From Sva-07 sp963710625 (GTDB lineage: Bacteria > Actinomycetota > Acidimicrobiia > Acidimicrobiales > Ilumatobacteraceae), in NCBI GenBank assembly GCA_963710625.1, contig CAVQBG010000013.1, positions 268,239 to 332,238 of the forward strand: DNA of 64,000 nt. The letters run 5' to 3'. The first letter of the stretch is position 1. Every line of letters begins with the position of its first letter. The notes under the pieces were generated by a model. It was not told the DNA's origin, searched no databases, and saw only the letters and a list, made by a program, of their open reading frames with translations. Of the stretch, positions 1 to 7,660 are shown piece after piece. A program made the translations under genes and the position numbers.

Positions 1-474
1 GAGCCCGTAGGCGGTCGGCGCCCCACCGAGCACGGCCGAGGTGGCCGACAGCGCGATGTCGACCGCCGACCGTGCAGCGCCGTAGGTGCCCTCGGTGATC
101 GGTGTCGTCGTCTCGAAGCACCAGCGACCGAGTTCCTGGTCGACCGGCGTACGTTCCGGAAACGGGCCGATGCCGTCGAGCAGGCCCGGCATCGAGAACA
201 CGTCGGGGACGACGTCGTGCGTGCCGGGATGAGCCAGTTGGTAGTCGGCCCACGCCCGTTCGAGGAAGCGCACGAGGCCCGGTTCGTGAACGGCCTCGAT
301 CGGATCGGTGGTCCACGTGGTCGGATCGGTGAACGCGAACCGGTCGTCACCGGCCAACGTGGCATGGATGGCGTCCGCCCGGCCGGGATGCTCGAACGGT
401 GGCTGCAGTCCCGACGACTCGATCTCGGCGAGCGGCGAGTGCCCGCGGTGACGATCGGACGCGACGACGAGCAT
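1..474 (-). CDS. Histone deacetylase-like / acetylpolyamine amidohydrolase (partial, 3' end outside window)
   Basis: About 158 N-terminal residues are present; the gene runs off the left edge. The translation starts MLVVASDRHRGHSPLAEIES and continues with PPFEHPGRADAI, matching the N-terminus of the class II histone deacetylase / acetylpolyamine amidohydrolase family, zinc enzymes that remove acetyl groups from acylated amines. The catalytic His-His and Asp zinc ligands are expected further on: the visible part reaches only ETTTPITEGTYGAARSAVD, the helix before the active site. The start ATG (474) lies 3 bp after the stop codon of the upstream TetR gene, so the two are very probably co-transcribed and translationally coupled. 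Substrate cannot be told from this part. The family call is inferred from characteristic N-terminal motifs; the frame is open throughout. Confidence 0.72.
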   Translation of the reverse strand, partial: MLVVASDRHRGHSPLAEIESSGLQPPFEHPGRADAIHATLAGDDRFAFTDPTTWTTDPIEAVHEPGLVRFLERAWADYQLAHPGTHDVVPDVFSMPGLLDGIGPFPERTPVDQELGRWCFETTTPITEGTYGAARSAVDIALSATSAVLGGAPTAYGL

Positions 475-477
475 CGG

Positions 478-1110
478 TCAGGCGACGAGCCCGGCCCGCC
501 GAAGCGCGTCGGTGCGGTGCGGTTCGACCAACACCGCCGCCAGCGCGAGTTCGAGGCCGAGTTCGGCGTTCGCTCGATGGGTGTCCCAGTCGATCGTCCC
601 GTGCGCCCACCGTTCGAGGCCACGCATCCACTGCACGAACACGTGCCGTGCGAGGCGATCGGTGTCGCAGTCGACGAAGAACATGCCGGCGGCGCGGGCC
701 TTGGCCAGGTCGATCTCGATCGCCGCGATGATGCGGTCACCGACCGCACCCATTCGCTGCGAGCCGGGGCTCGCACCGATCGTGGCCAGCACCGGTCGCC
801 AGACGTGGTCGGCAGAGCCGATCGTGTGGTCGAGCGCTCCGAGCAGCACGCGTGTGCCGTCGACGGGCTCGGCGGCGGGCTGCTCGTCGAGGGAGAGCTC
901 GAGTTCGTCGAGGCCATGGCCGACGAATGCGACGAGGACTCCGTTGCGATCGTCGAACTGGTTGTAGAGGGTGGCGACGGCGACGTTGGCCCGCTCGGCG
1001 AGCTTGCGCATCGTGAGCCCGTCGAGACCGTCGGCGGCGATGATGTCACCGACCGCCCGCAGGATCTCCGAGCGCGTTCGTTGCTGTCGCGTCTCCCACC
1101 CCTGGCTCAT
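478..1110 (-). CDS. TetR family transcriptional regulator
   Basis: A 210-residue protein with a TetR N-terminal helix-turn-helix: TRSEILRAVGDIIAADGLDG is followed by LTMRKLAERANVAVATLYNQF, the usual recognition-helix pattern. The C-terminal two thirds is the variable ligand-binding/dimerisation part and gives no ligand clue. It ends 3 bp before the start of an amidohydrolase gene and is divergent from an F420-type oxidoreductase gene (100 bp gap), so it probably controls one or both. The start ATG at 1110 is the third of three identical-looking start sites in a tandem 17-bp repeat (separate entry). The other two open only six-codon frames, which fixes this start. Confidence 0.9.
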   Translation of the reverse strand: MSQGWETRQQRTRSEILRAVGDIIAADGLDGLTMRKLAERANVAVATLYNQFDDRNGVLVAFVGHGLDELELSLDEQPAAEPVDGTRVLLGALDHTIGSADHVWRPVLATIGASPGSQRMGAVGDRIIAAIEIDLAKARAAGMFFVDCDTDRLARHVFVQWMRGLERWAHGTIDWDTHRANAELGLELALAAVLVEPHRTDALRRAGLVA

Positions 1111-1146
1111 GGTGTCCCCCGGCTCATCGTGTCCCCCGGCTCATGG
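1104..1146 (-). repeat. Tandem 17-bp repeat duplicating the RBS/start region of the TetR gene
   Basis: On the plus strand GGCTCATGGTGTCCCCC (1104-1120) is followed directly by GGCTCATCGTGTCCCCC (1121-1137) and a third, partial copy GGCTCATGGTG. Read on the minus strand, each copy carries a purine-rich GGGGGACA stretch and an ATG. The two upstream ATGs (1144 and 1127) open six-codon frames (MSRGTR and MSRGTP), each ending in a TGA that overlaps the next ATG as ATGA. The third ATG (1110) opens the TetR gene. The result is a leader of two minimal overlapping ORFs. Confidence 0.8.
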
Positions 1147-1174
1147 TGCAGCCGAGCTTACGACGCGGCGGCGC

Positions 1175-1203
1175 TTGACAGCGCGCCGGGCGGGTGGTCT
1201 CAT
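1175..1203 (+). promoter_or_regulatory. Candidate leaderless promoter of the F420-dependent oxidoreductase
   Basis: TTGACA at 1175-1180 is a perfect -35 hexamer. After a 17-bp spacer TCTCAT (1198-1203) matches the -10 consensus at four of six bases. The predicted transcription start, 7 nt after the hexamer, is position 1210, exactly the A of the ATG. No Shine-Dalgarno is seen before that ATG, so the mRNA would be leaderless, which is common in actinobacteria. Confidence 0.5.
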
Positions 1204-1209
1204 CCGTAC

Positions 1210-2187
1210 ATGACCCGCCTCGGCTACCAGATCCCGAACTTCACCTACCCCGGCGTCGGCCCGGCCGAGCTGTTCGACGCCGTCGCTGCGCAGGCCCGCG
1301 AGGCCGACACGTCGGGTTTCGACACCGTGTTGGTGATGGACCACTTCTACCAACTCCCGATGCTCGGTGAGCCCGACCAGTACATGCTCGAGTGCTACTC
1401 GTTGCTGTCGGCCCTCGCCAGGGAGACCTCGACGGTGCGCCTGAGCGCGTTGGTGACCGGCAACACGTATCGCAACCCGGCGGTGCTCGCGAAGATCGTC
1501 ACCACGCTCGACATCGTGTCGGGGGGCCGCGCCCAGCTCGGCATCGGTGCCGGCTGGTTCGAGCTGGAGCACGATGCGTTCGGCATCGAGTTCGGCACGT
1601 TCACCGACCGCTTCGAGAGGCTGGAGGAGGCGCTCCAGATCATCATCCCGATGTTGCGCGGCGAGCGCCCCAGCCTCGATGGCGAGCGGTACACGGCACG
1701 CGACGCCATCAACGAACCGCCAGCGGTTGCACGGATCCCGGTGATGATCGGTGGCGGCGGCGAACGCAAGACCCTGCGCATGGTGGCGCAGTACGCGGAC
1801 GAGTCGAACATCATCTGCCCGCCCGCCGACGTGCAGCGCAAGCTCGATGCCCTCGGCGAGCACTGCGACCGGCTCGGACGCGACCGATCGGAGATCACCG
1901 TGTCGTGGCAGAAGACCGCCTGCATCGCTCCGACGGCGGAGGAGGCGAAGGCCGACCTCGTCGCCTACTTCGGCCGCCGCGGGCTCGATCTGGCATCGAT
2001 GTCCGACGACGAGCAGGCGGTGTGGCTCGGCAACTTCATCTGGGGCGACCCGGACACCGTCGGGGAGACGTTCGCCGAGATGCTCGTGCCCGGCATCGAC
2101 GGCTTCACCGTCAACATGCCCGCCAACGGCCACGTCGACGGCCGTGTCGCACTCCTCGGCCACACCCTCTCCCCGCTGATCGCCTGA
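1210..2187 (+). CDS. LLM-class F420-dependent oxidoreductase
   Basis: 325 residues, the usual length for the luciferase-like (bacterial luciferase/F420 reductase) TIM-barrel superfamily. Typical features in order: GFDTVLVMDHFYQLP near residue 35, SALVTGNTYRNPAVLAKIVTTLD near 80-100, SGGRAQLGIGAGWFELEH near 103-120, the GE(R)Y linker region, and PVMIGGGGERKTLRMVAQYAD near 178-198. The GGGG loop is the phosphate-binding site for the deazaflavin. Members transfer hydride between F420 and varied organic substrates; the substrate here is unknown. The start is the first ATG and coincides with the predicted transcription start of a TTGACA promoter. It diverges from a TetR gene that may control it, and a hairpin follows the stop codon directly. 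Confidence 0.9.
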   Translation: MTRLGYQIPNFTYPGVGPAELFDAVAAQAREADTSGFDTVLVMDHFYQLPMLGEPDQYMLECYSLLSALARETSTVRLSALVTGNTYRNPAVLAKIVTTLDIVSGGRAQLGIGAGWFELEHDAFGIEFGTFTDRFERLEEALQIIIPMLRGERPSLDGERYTARDAINEPPAVARIPVMIGGGGERKTLRMVAQYADESNIICPPADVQRKLDALGEHCDRLGRDRSEITVSWQKTACIAPTAEEAKADLVAYFGRRGLDLASMSDDEQAVWLGNFIWGDPDTVGETFAEMLVPGIDGFTVNMPANGHVDGRVALLGHTLSPLIA

Positions 2188-2188
2188 C

Positions 2189-2221
2189 GATTGCAGCAGG
2201 GGACAAACCCCTGGTGCAATC
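2189..2221. terminator. Bidirectional hairpin terminator between convergent genes
   Basis: GATTGCAGCAGGGG (2189-2202) and CCCCTGGTGCAATC (2208-2221) form a 14-bp stem with one mismatch around the loop ACAAA. It sits between the stop codons of two convergent genes (2187 and 2223). No U-run follows on either strand, as is common for actinobacterial terminators. Confidence 0.8.
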
Positions 2222-2222
2222 G

Positions 2223-3935
2223 CTACTCGGCGAGGGCGAGTTCCTCGTTGAGGTACTCGTCTCGGCACTTGGCGCGCTGCAGCTTGCCGCTCGACGTCTT
2301 GGGAAGCGTTCCCGGCGTCACGAGCATCACGTCCCGCGGCGGGAGACCGCACACCTCCAGCGTCCGGTGGTGGATCCGATCCCGGATCTCGTCGAGGCCG
2401 CCCGACGTGTCGCTCACTCGCACCTCGGCCACCACGACCACGCTCTCCTTGCCCTTGTAGCCCTCCATGCCGAACGCGATGACGTTGCCGGCGCGCACGC
2501 CGTCGAGCGGTCCGACCGCTCGTTCGATGTCCTCCGGGAAGACGTTGCGCCCACCGACGATGATCACGTCCTTGATCCGGCCGCACAGTACGAGTTCGCC
2601 GTCGAGGATGTAGGCGAGGTCGCCGGTGCACAGCCACCCCTCGTGGAAGAGCGCAGCGGTGGCATCGGGCCGCTTGTAGTAGCCGGGGGTCACCGAGGTG
2701 CCGCGGAGCAGCAGCTCGCCGACGTGGCGTTCGGGCAGCTCCTCGAAGGTCTCGGGGTCGACCACCTTCATCTCGAGGCCGGGCACCGGCTTGCCCAGCA
2801 GCGGGAGTTGGCGAGCGGTGAGGCCGAGTTCGTCCTCGTCGTGGATCACGACCGGCTTTGCGACCCGCTGCGTCTCGAGCACGATGCGATCGACGGTGTC
2901 GGTGACCAGACCACGTCGACGGGGCGGGAACGTGCCACCGATCGCCACTTCGGCCATCCCGAACGCGGGGAACATGCCGCCGGCGGTGAACCCGAATCGC
3001 GACGCCTCGGCCACGAACGCGTCGACCGCCTTCGGATCGACCGGCTCCGCGCCCGACAACGCCACGGTCAGACGTGACAAGTCGAGGTCCTTCATCCGCT
3101 TGAGCGCACGGGTGGCGAGCACCCACGAGAAGTTCGGGCCCGCCGTCGCCGTCGCCCCGTAGTCGGACAACCACTGCATCCAGTTGCCGGGGTGGGCGAG
3201 GAAGTCCTGCGGGGCGGCCTGCACCAGGTCGACGCCCTTCGTCATCGGCAGCGCGAGGAACCCGACGAGCCCCATGTCGTGGTACAGCGGGAGCCACGAC
3301 ACCATCGCGTCGTCGCGGTTCAGCTCGGCGGCCTCCGCGCAGGCATCGATGTTCGCGCTCAACACCCGGTCGGGGATCATCACGCCCTTGGGCTCGCTGG
3401 TCGACCCGCTCGTGTACTGCAGGATCACGAGGCGCTCGGGATCGTGCGTCGGGATCTCCAACGCATCACCGGTCGGCACGTTCGGCGCTCCGGGCATGAT
3501 CGCCTTCATCCGCATGATCGGCGGATCACCCTCGGCGGCCACGTAGAAGTCGGCGAGCAGCTCGTCGATCAGCAGCAGCTTCGCGTCACCATGGAGGATC
3601 CGGCCACGGGTGCTGTCGATGAACACGTCGAGCGAACCCATCCGCATCGGCAACGGCAGCACCATCGATGCGAGGCCGGCCAGCCAACAACCCCGGATGA
3701 TCGTGATCAGCTCGCGGCTCGTCGGCCCGAGAATCGCGACGTGGTCGCCGGGTACCAGCCCGCGTGCCTGCAAGGCTGCAGCGACCGCTCGGGCGTCGTC
3801 GTGGATCTCGCACCAGCTCACCTGCTGCGGGCCGGTCTCCGTCGTCATCGACGCCCCCACGAAGGTGACGCCCGTGCCCGAGTCGGCAGCGAGTTCGAGC
3901 CGCTCGATGGTCGACAGCGGTTGGTTGTCGCTCAT
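2223..3935 (-). CDS. Fatty-acyl-AMP/CoA ligase (FadD/FAAL-like)
   Basis: 570 residues of the adenylate-forming (AMP-binding) superfamily. The phosphate loop is YTSGSTSEPKGV near residue 174. SWLPLYHDMGLVGFL, AGPNFSWVLATRALKRM and LSGAEPVDPKAV resemble the fatty-acyl-AMP ligase/FadD32 branch rather than typical acyl-CoA synthetases. LCTGDLAYILDGELVLCGRI carries the adenylate-binding Asp/Arg region, and PKTSSGKLQRAKC near the C-terminus has the catalytic lysine. It would activate a long-chain acid as acyl-AMP, then pass it to CoA or a carrier protein. No polyketide synthase or carrier protein lies nearby, so the acceptor is unknown. A small zinc-ribbon gene sits 27 bp upstream on the same strand and is probably co-transcribed. 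The start is the ATG preceding SDNQPLSTIERLELAA. Confidence 0.87.
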   Translation of the reverse strand: MSDNQPLSTIERLELAADSGTGVTFVGASMTTETGPQQVSWCEIHDDARAVAAALQARGLVPGDHVAILGPTSRELITIIRGCWLAGLASMVLPLPMRMGSLDVFIDSTRGRILHGDAKLLLIDELLADFYVAAEGDPPIMRMKAIMPGAPNVPTGDALEIPTHDPERLVILQYTSGSTSEPKGVMIPDRVLSANIDACAEAAELNRDDAMVSWLPLYHDMGLVGFLALPMTKGVDLVQAAPQDFLAHPGNWMQWLSDYGATATAGPNFSWVLATRALKRMKDLDLSRLTVALSGAEPVDPKAVDAFVAEASRFGFTAGGMFPAFGMAEVAIGGTFPPRRRGLVTDTVDRIVLETQRVAKPVVIHDEDELGLTARQLPLLGKPVPGLEMKVVDPETFEELPERHVGELLLRGTSVTPGYYKRPDATAALFHEGWLCTGDLAYILDGELVLCGRIKDVIIVGGRNVFPEDIERAVGPLDGVRAGNVIAFGMEGYKGKESVVVVAEVRVSDTSGGLDEIRDRIHHRTLEVCGLPPRDVMLVTPGTLPKTSSGKLQRAKCRDEYLNEELALAE

Positions 3936-3962
3936 CCCTGCGACGCTAGTCGGCGAACCCCG

Positions 3963-4283
3963 CTACTGGCTGCCGTCGAGTCGGTCGGGCAGATGCGTGG
4001 TGCGGCCGCCCCGGACCCGCACCACCGGCGGATCGCACACGTGACAGCCGTATTCGACGTGGATCCCCTGGATCGACATCTGGCTCCCTCGCGACTTCTC
4101 CAGGATCACCTGCGGCCGGTGGTACAGGTCGTCGCTCCCACAGGTCGGGCACCGAGGTCGAGGGTCGCGTGCCCACTCGACCTTGCAGGCGACGCAGGTC
4201 AGTCGGATCTGTCCGTCGTCGAGCGGCGACCCGCTCACGTCGTCATCGGTGCCGCACGACGGACACACGATCTCCAACGCCAT
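3963..4283 (-). CDS. Small zinc-ribbon protein (CxxC x4)
   Basis: 106 residues with four C-x-x-C pairs: CPSC (residues 7-10), CVAC, CPTC and CHVC. This is enough for two zinc-ribbon knuckles. There is no catalytic motif, signal peptide or membrane segment. It lies upstream of, and probably in one operon with, a fatty-acyl-AMP/CoA ligase. Such proteins often act as nucleic-acid- or protein-binding accessories, but nothing in the sequence gives a partner. A hairpin in the preceding intergenic region separates it from the osmoprotectant transporter operon. Confidence 0.7.
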   Translation of the reverse strand: MALEIVCPSCGTDDDVSGSPLDDGQIRLTCVACKVEWARDPRPRCPTCGSDDLYHRPQVILEKSRGSQMSIQGIHVEYGCHVCDPPVVRVRGGRTTHLPDRLDGSQ

Positions 4284-4313
4284 CCATGCACCCTAGGAGA
4301 TGATCCCGGACGC

Positions 4314-4354
4314 GACGAGGGGACGGGCAGCCGCAGCCACCCGCCCCCCTCGTC
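4314..4354 (-). terminator. Probable terminator of the osmoprotectant ABC operon
   Basis: GACGAGGGG (4314-4322) pairs perfectly with CCCCTCGTC (4346-4354). The enclosed 23 nt contain a further GGG/CCC pairing. It lies in the 113-bp gap after the substrate-binding protein gene, in the right place to end the transporter transcript. There is no U-run. Confidence 0.5.
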
Positions 4355-4396
4355 CGAGGTGTCACATCACCTGTCAGTCCCGCGATGTCATGGTGA

Positions 4397-5452
4397 TCAG
4401 AGGAGACCCTGCTCGGTGAGGTATGCCACCGCAACGTCGCGGGGGTCTTCGCCGTCGGCGGAGACCTGGCGCTGCAGCTCGGCAATCGTGTCGTTGTCGA
4501 GACCCGCGAGGATCGTGTCCGCAAGCGCCTCGAAGGCCTCAGGGGCCTGCTGGTACACGCTGTCGGGCATCGTCAGCGACACGTTGTAGAGGATCATGAC
4601 ACCCGGGTCCTCGACGACGTCGAGGCCCAGCGCCGGGATGCGGCCGTCGGTGGTGAAGATCTCACCGAAGGTGCAATTGCCGCTGGCGGTCTCGTCGTAG
4701 ATCACGCCGGTCTCCAGAATCTCCTGCTGGTCAGCGGGGATCGTGAGCCCAGTGGCTTCCTCGAGCAGCACGAGGCCGTCGGGGCGGTTCGGGAACTCGG
4801 TCTCCATGCAGACGGTGGCGTCAGGGTTGTCGTTGACGTACTCCATCATGGCCTGCAGGTCGCCGCCGGCTGCGGGCGAGTCACCGGCGGTGGCGAAACC
4901 GTACGTGTTGTTGAACGGCGACACGCCGAGCCAACGGATGTCGTTCTCGGCGAGGTCCATCGCGCAGACACCGTTGGTCAATTCGACCGGGTCGAAGCTG
5001 GGGTCTTCCTGCGCGAGGTGCACGGTCCAGCCGGTGCCGTTGTACTCCCAGTACGTGTCGATCTCACCGGCGAGCAGCGCGTCGCGGTTGACCACGGTGC
5101 CACCGAGGTTGGTCGAGTCGGTGACGTTGGCGCCGCCAGCTTCCAGGGCGACGACCGCAAGCTCGCCGAGCACGAACTGCTCGACGAAGTCCTTCGAGCC
5201 GACGTTGATGTCGAGACCGCTGAAGTCGAGTTCGGTCAGTGAAGCCACCGAGTTGTCTTCGTCTCCGGCGGTCTCGCACTCGGCGGTCGCCATGTCGCCG
5301 TCGCCGGCTTCGGTGCTGTCGGAAGCTTCGGTGGTGGCAGCACCATCGTCTCCCCCGTCGCTGCTGTCGTCATCGCTCCCGCATGCGCCGGCCACGAGGG
5401 CCACGGCGGCGAGTCCAGCGGCGAACCGCATCGTCTGTCGCTTGATTCTCAT
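4397..5452 (-). CDS. Osmoprotectant (betaine/choline) ABC transporter substrate-binding lipoprotein
   Basis: About 351 residues. The N-terminus is a lipoprotein signal, MRIKRQTMRFAAGLAAVALV followed by AGAC, with the lipidated cysteine at about residue 24 and then an acidic, Ser/Thr-rich linker. The mature part matches the OpuAC/ProX family: INVGSKDFVEQFVLGELAVV, then DTYWEYNGTGW, and a C-terminal lobe ending VAVAYLTEQGLL. It binds glycine betaine, choline or a related quaternary amine outside the cell and delivers it to the two permeases encoded upstream. I chose the ATG at 5452 because AAGGAG lies about 9 nt before it; an in-frame ATG nine codons upstream lacks this and would spoil the signal peptide. 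It is the last gene of a four-gene minus-strand operon. Confidence 0.88.
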   Translation of the reverse strand: MRIKRQTMRFAAGLAAVALVAGACGSDDDSSDGGDDGAATTEASDSTEAGDGDMATAECETAGDEDNSVASLTELDFSGLDINVGSKDFVEQFVLGELAVVALEAGGANVTDSTNLGGTVVNRDALLAGEIDTYWEYNGTGWTVHLAQEDPSFDPVELTNGVCAMDLAENDIRWLGVSPFNNTYGFATAGDSPAAGGDLQAMMEYVNDNPDATVCMETEFPNRPDGLVLLEEATGLTIPADQQEILETGVIYDETASGNCTFGEIFTTDGRIPALGLDVVEDPGVMILYNVSLTMPDSVYQQAPEAFEALADTILAGLDNDTIAELQRQVSADGEDPRDVAVAYLTEQGLL

Positions 5453-5549
5453 CAGTGTTTTCTCCTTGTTGGTGTTCACGAGATGTTCGGTGCTCGGTGT
5501 TCGGTGTTCGATCGGGGACGCGCCGAAGCAGTGCTCGCGTGGAAACGAG

Positions 5550-6398
5550 TCACAGGCCCTTCGGCCGAAGCGTCTTCTCGATCAGCGCGGCGATCCAGTC
5601 GACCGTCAACGCGACGAGTGCGGTCATGACCGCACCAGTGATCAGTACCAGGTCTCGGCTGAGCTTCAGCCCGGCACTGATGGTGGCTCCCAATCCGCCA
5701 CCACCGATCAGGTAGGCGAGTGCAGCCATACCCACGGTGATCACGAGCGCGGTGCGCACACCGGCGAGGATCACGGGGACGGCGAGGGGGAGCTCGATCT
5801 GTTGAAGTGCCTGGCGCTTGGTGAGGCCCATGCCTCGGCCGGCTTCGATGACGTTCTTGTCGACCTGTTCGAGGCCGACCATGGTGTTGCGCAGCACCGG
5901 CAGCAGCGTGAAGAGCGACAGCGCCCAGATGGTGGTCCACGGTCCGCGTCCGAGCCACGCGAAGGCGAGCACGAGCAGACCGAAGGCAGGGATGGCCTGG
6001 CCCGAGGTGGCCACGGCCAGGATCGGGGATCCGAGGCGCTTGTACTTGGGACGGGTCAGCAGGATGCCGAGCGGCACGGCCATCACGATGGTGAACACCG
6101 TCGACCAGAGGGTCAAGGACAGGTGCTGTTCGAGCTGCGGCCGCAGGTTGGCATCCCAGTCGAGGGCGCGCTCGTCCTGGAAGATCTTGTCGGCGCTCTG
6201 GACGTACGAGTAGAGGAGCAAGGAGCCGACGATCACGATGATCGGTGTGATGAACAGCCCTGCGTTCGTCTTGATGAGCCGCACCCCGGGCGGCAGCTGG
6301 TAACCGCTCTTGACCTCCAACTCGTCGTCGAGTTCGAACGCGTGGATCTCATCGACTTCGGCAACCTCGCGCGGGACGTCGTGCAGCTGGGATGTCAT
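5550..6398 (-). CDS. Osmoprotectant ABC transporter permease (OpuBB/OpuCD-like)
   Basis: About 282 residues with a cytoplasmic N-terminal tail and at least five hydrophobic segments, the first being LFITPIIVIVGSLLLYSYV. The EAA-type cytoplasmic loop that contacts the ATPase is VIEAGRGMGLTKRQALQQIE followed by LPLAVPVILAGVRTA, and GGGGLG follows in the last third; all are typical of betaine/choline permeases. Its ATG overlaps the stop of the ATPase gene as ATGA (6395-6398), so translation is coupled. Together with the other permease gene it would form a heterodimeric channel. Confidence 0.9.
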   Translation of the reverse strand: MTSQLHDVPREVAEVDEIHAFELDDELEVKSGYQLPPGVRLIKTNAGLFITPIIVIVGSLLLYSYVQSADKIFQDERALDWDANLRPQLEQHLSLTLWSTVFTIVMAVPLGILLTRPKYKRLGSPILAVATSGQAIPAFGLLVLAFAWLGRGPWTTIWALSLFTLLPVLRNTMVGLEQVDKNVIEAGRGMGLTKRQALQQIELPLAVPVILAGVRTALVITVGMAALAYLIGGGGLGATISAGLKLSRDLVLITGAVMTALVALTVDWIAALIEKTLRPKGL

Positions 6399-7660
6399 GC
6401 GCGGCCCGCCTCCGATCCGTTGGATCGGTTGATCTCGGCTTCCTGCACCGCGAGCTGCTCGTAGTGCTTCTTGGCCTGGCCACGCAGACGCTTGAGCACG
6501 TCGGCGAGCCGCTCGATGTCGAGGATGCCCTGGCATCGACCCTTGCCGTCGACGACGACGGCTTGCCCGGCGTTCGACAGCAGCATTTCTTCGAGTGCAT
6601 CGTGGAGCGTGGCATTCGGCTCGACGGTCGCCATCACGGCCGCACCCGCCTGCGAGAGCGGAGTGTTGGTGTCGGCGAGGTGGTGGGCGTTGACCCAGCG
6701 GATCGGACGCTGCTCGCTGTCGAGCACCAGCATCCACTTCTCGGGCGACGAGTCGTACAGCCGCATCGCGTCGGCACGGTCGGTGTCGACGCTGACGATC
6801 GGCCAGTCCTCCGACAGCTGCAGATCACGGACCCGTTCGAAGTTCAGGCCCTTGAGCGTCGAGCCCGATCCGATGAAGTCGCTGACGAAGTCGTCGACCG
6901 GGTAGGCGAGGATGCGCTCGGGGGTGTCGAACTGGCGGATCACCGACTGCTCGCCGAGGATGGCGATGCGGTCACCCATCTTGATCGCTTCGTCGATGTC
7001 GTGGGTCACGAACACGATCGTCTTCTTCAGCTCGCCCTGCAGACGCAGGAACTCGTTCTGCAGGCGGTCGCGGGTGATCGGGTCGATGGCGCCGAACGGC
7101 TCGTCCATCAGCAGCACATCGGGGTCGCCGCCGAGCGCACGGGCGACGCCGACTCGCTGGGCCTGACCGCCGGAGAGTTCCTTCGGGTAGCGGTCGCGGT
7201 ACTGGTTCGGGTCGAGGCCGGTGATCTCCAGCAGTTCGTCGACCCGGGCGGCGATCTTGGCCTTGTCCCACCCGAGCAGCTTCGGCACGGTGGCGATGTT
7301 CTGGGCGATCGTCTGGTGCGGGAACAGGCCGATCTGCTGAATGACGTAGCCGATCTGGCGGCGCAACTGGTCGGCGTTGACCGTCGTGACGTCCTCGCCG
7401 TCGAAGATGATCCGGCCCGACGTGGGCTCGATCATCCGGTTGATCAGCCGCAACGTGGTGCTCTTGCCGCAGCCGGACGGGCCGACGAGCACCAGGATCT
7501 CACCCTTGGGGATGTTGAGGTCGAGGTCGGCAACCGCCGGAACGTCCGATCCCGGGTAGATCTTGCCCACGCCCTGAAGCTCGATCATCGCCGGCGGCGC
7601 GTCGTCCTCCAACGCAGCGGTCGCCTGCGGCGAGTACGAGGAGTTGTCGGTGACGCTCAT
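6395..7660 (-). CDS. Osmoprotectant ABC transporter ATP-binding protein with CBS domains
   Basis: About 421 residues. The nucleotide-binding domain has Walker A GPSGCGKST, a Q-loop at YVIQQIGLFPHQT, signature LSGGQAQRVGVARAL, Walker B VLLMDEPFGAID and the switch histidine in VFVTHDIDEA. After about residue 240 comes a tandem CBS pair (LNFERVRDLQLSEDWPIVSV and NATLHDALEEMLLSNAGQAV). In OpuA-type transporters this senses ionic strength or nucleotides and gates uptake, so osmotic control at protein level is likely. The gene overlaps both neighbouring permease genes by four bases (ATGA), so all three are translationally coupled. It energises uptake of betaine/choline-type osmolytes. Confidence 0.93.
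   Translation of the reverse strand: MSVTDNSSYSPQATAALEDDAPPAMIELQGVGKIYPGSDVPAVADLDLNIPKGEILVLVGPSGCGKSTTLRLINRMIEPTSGRIIFDGEDVTTVNADQLRRQIGYVIQQIGLFPHQTIAQNIATVPKLLGWDKAKIAARVDELLEITGLDPNQYRDRYPKELSGGQAQRVGVARALGGDPDVLLMDEPFGAIDPITRDRLQNEFLRLQGELKKTIVFVTHDIDEAIKMGDRIAILGEQSVIRQFDTPERILAYPVDDFVSDFIGSGSTLKGLNFERVRDLQLSEDWPIVSVDTDRADAMRLYDSSPEKWMLVLDSEQRPIRWVNAHHLADTNTPLSQAGAAVMATVEPNATLHDALEEMLLSNAGQAVVVDGKGRCQGILDIERLADVLKRLRGQAKKHYEQLAVQEAEINRSNGSEAGRA

Noticed and set aside
217..1209. A long plus-strand extension ahead of the F420 oxidoreductase
   Set aside because: It runs antisense through the TetR gene; the oxidoreductase family starts at the ATG at 1210, supported by a promoter placed exactly there.
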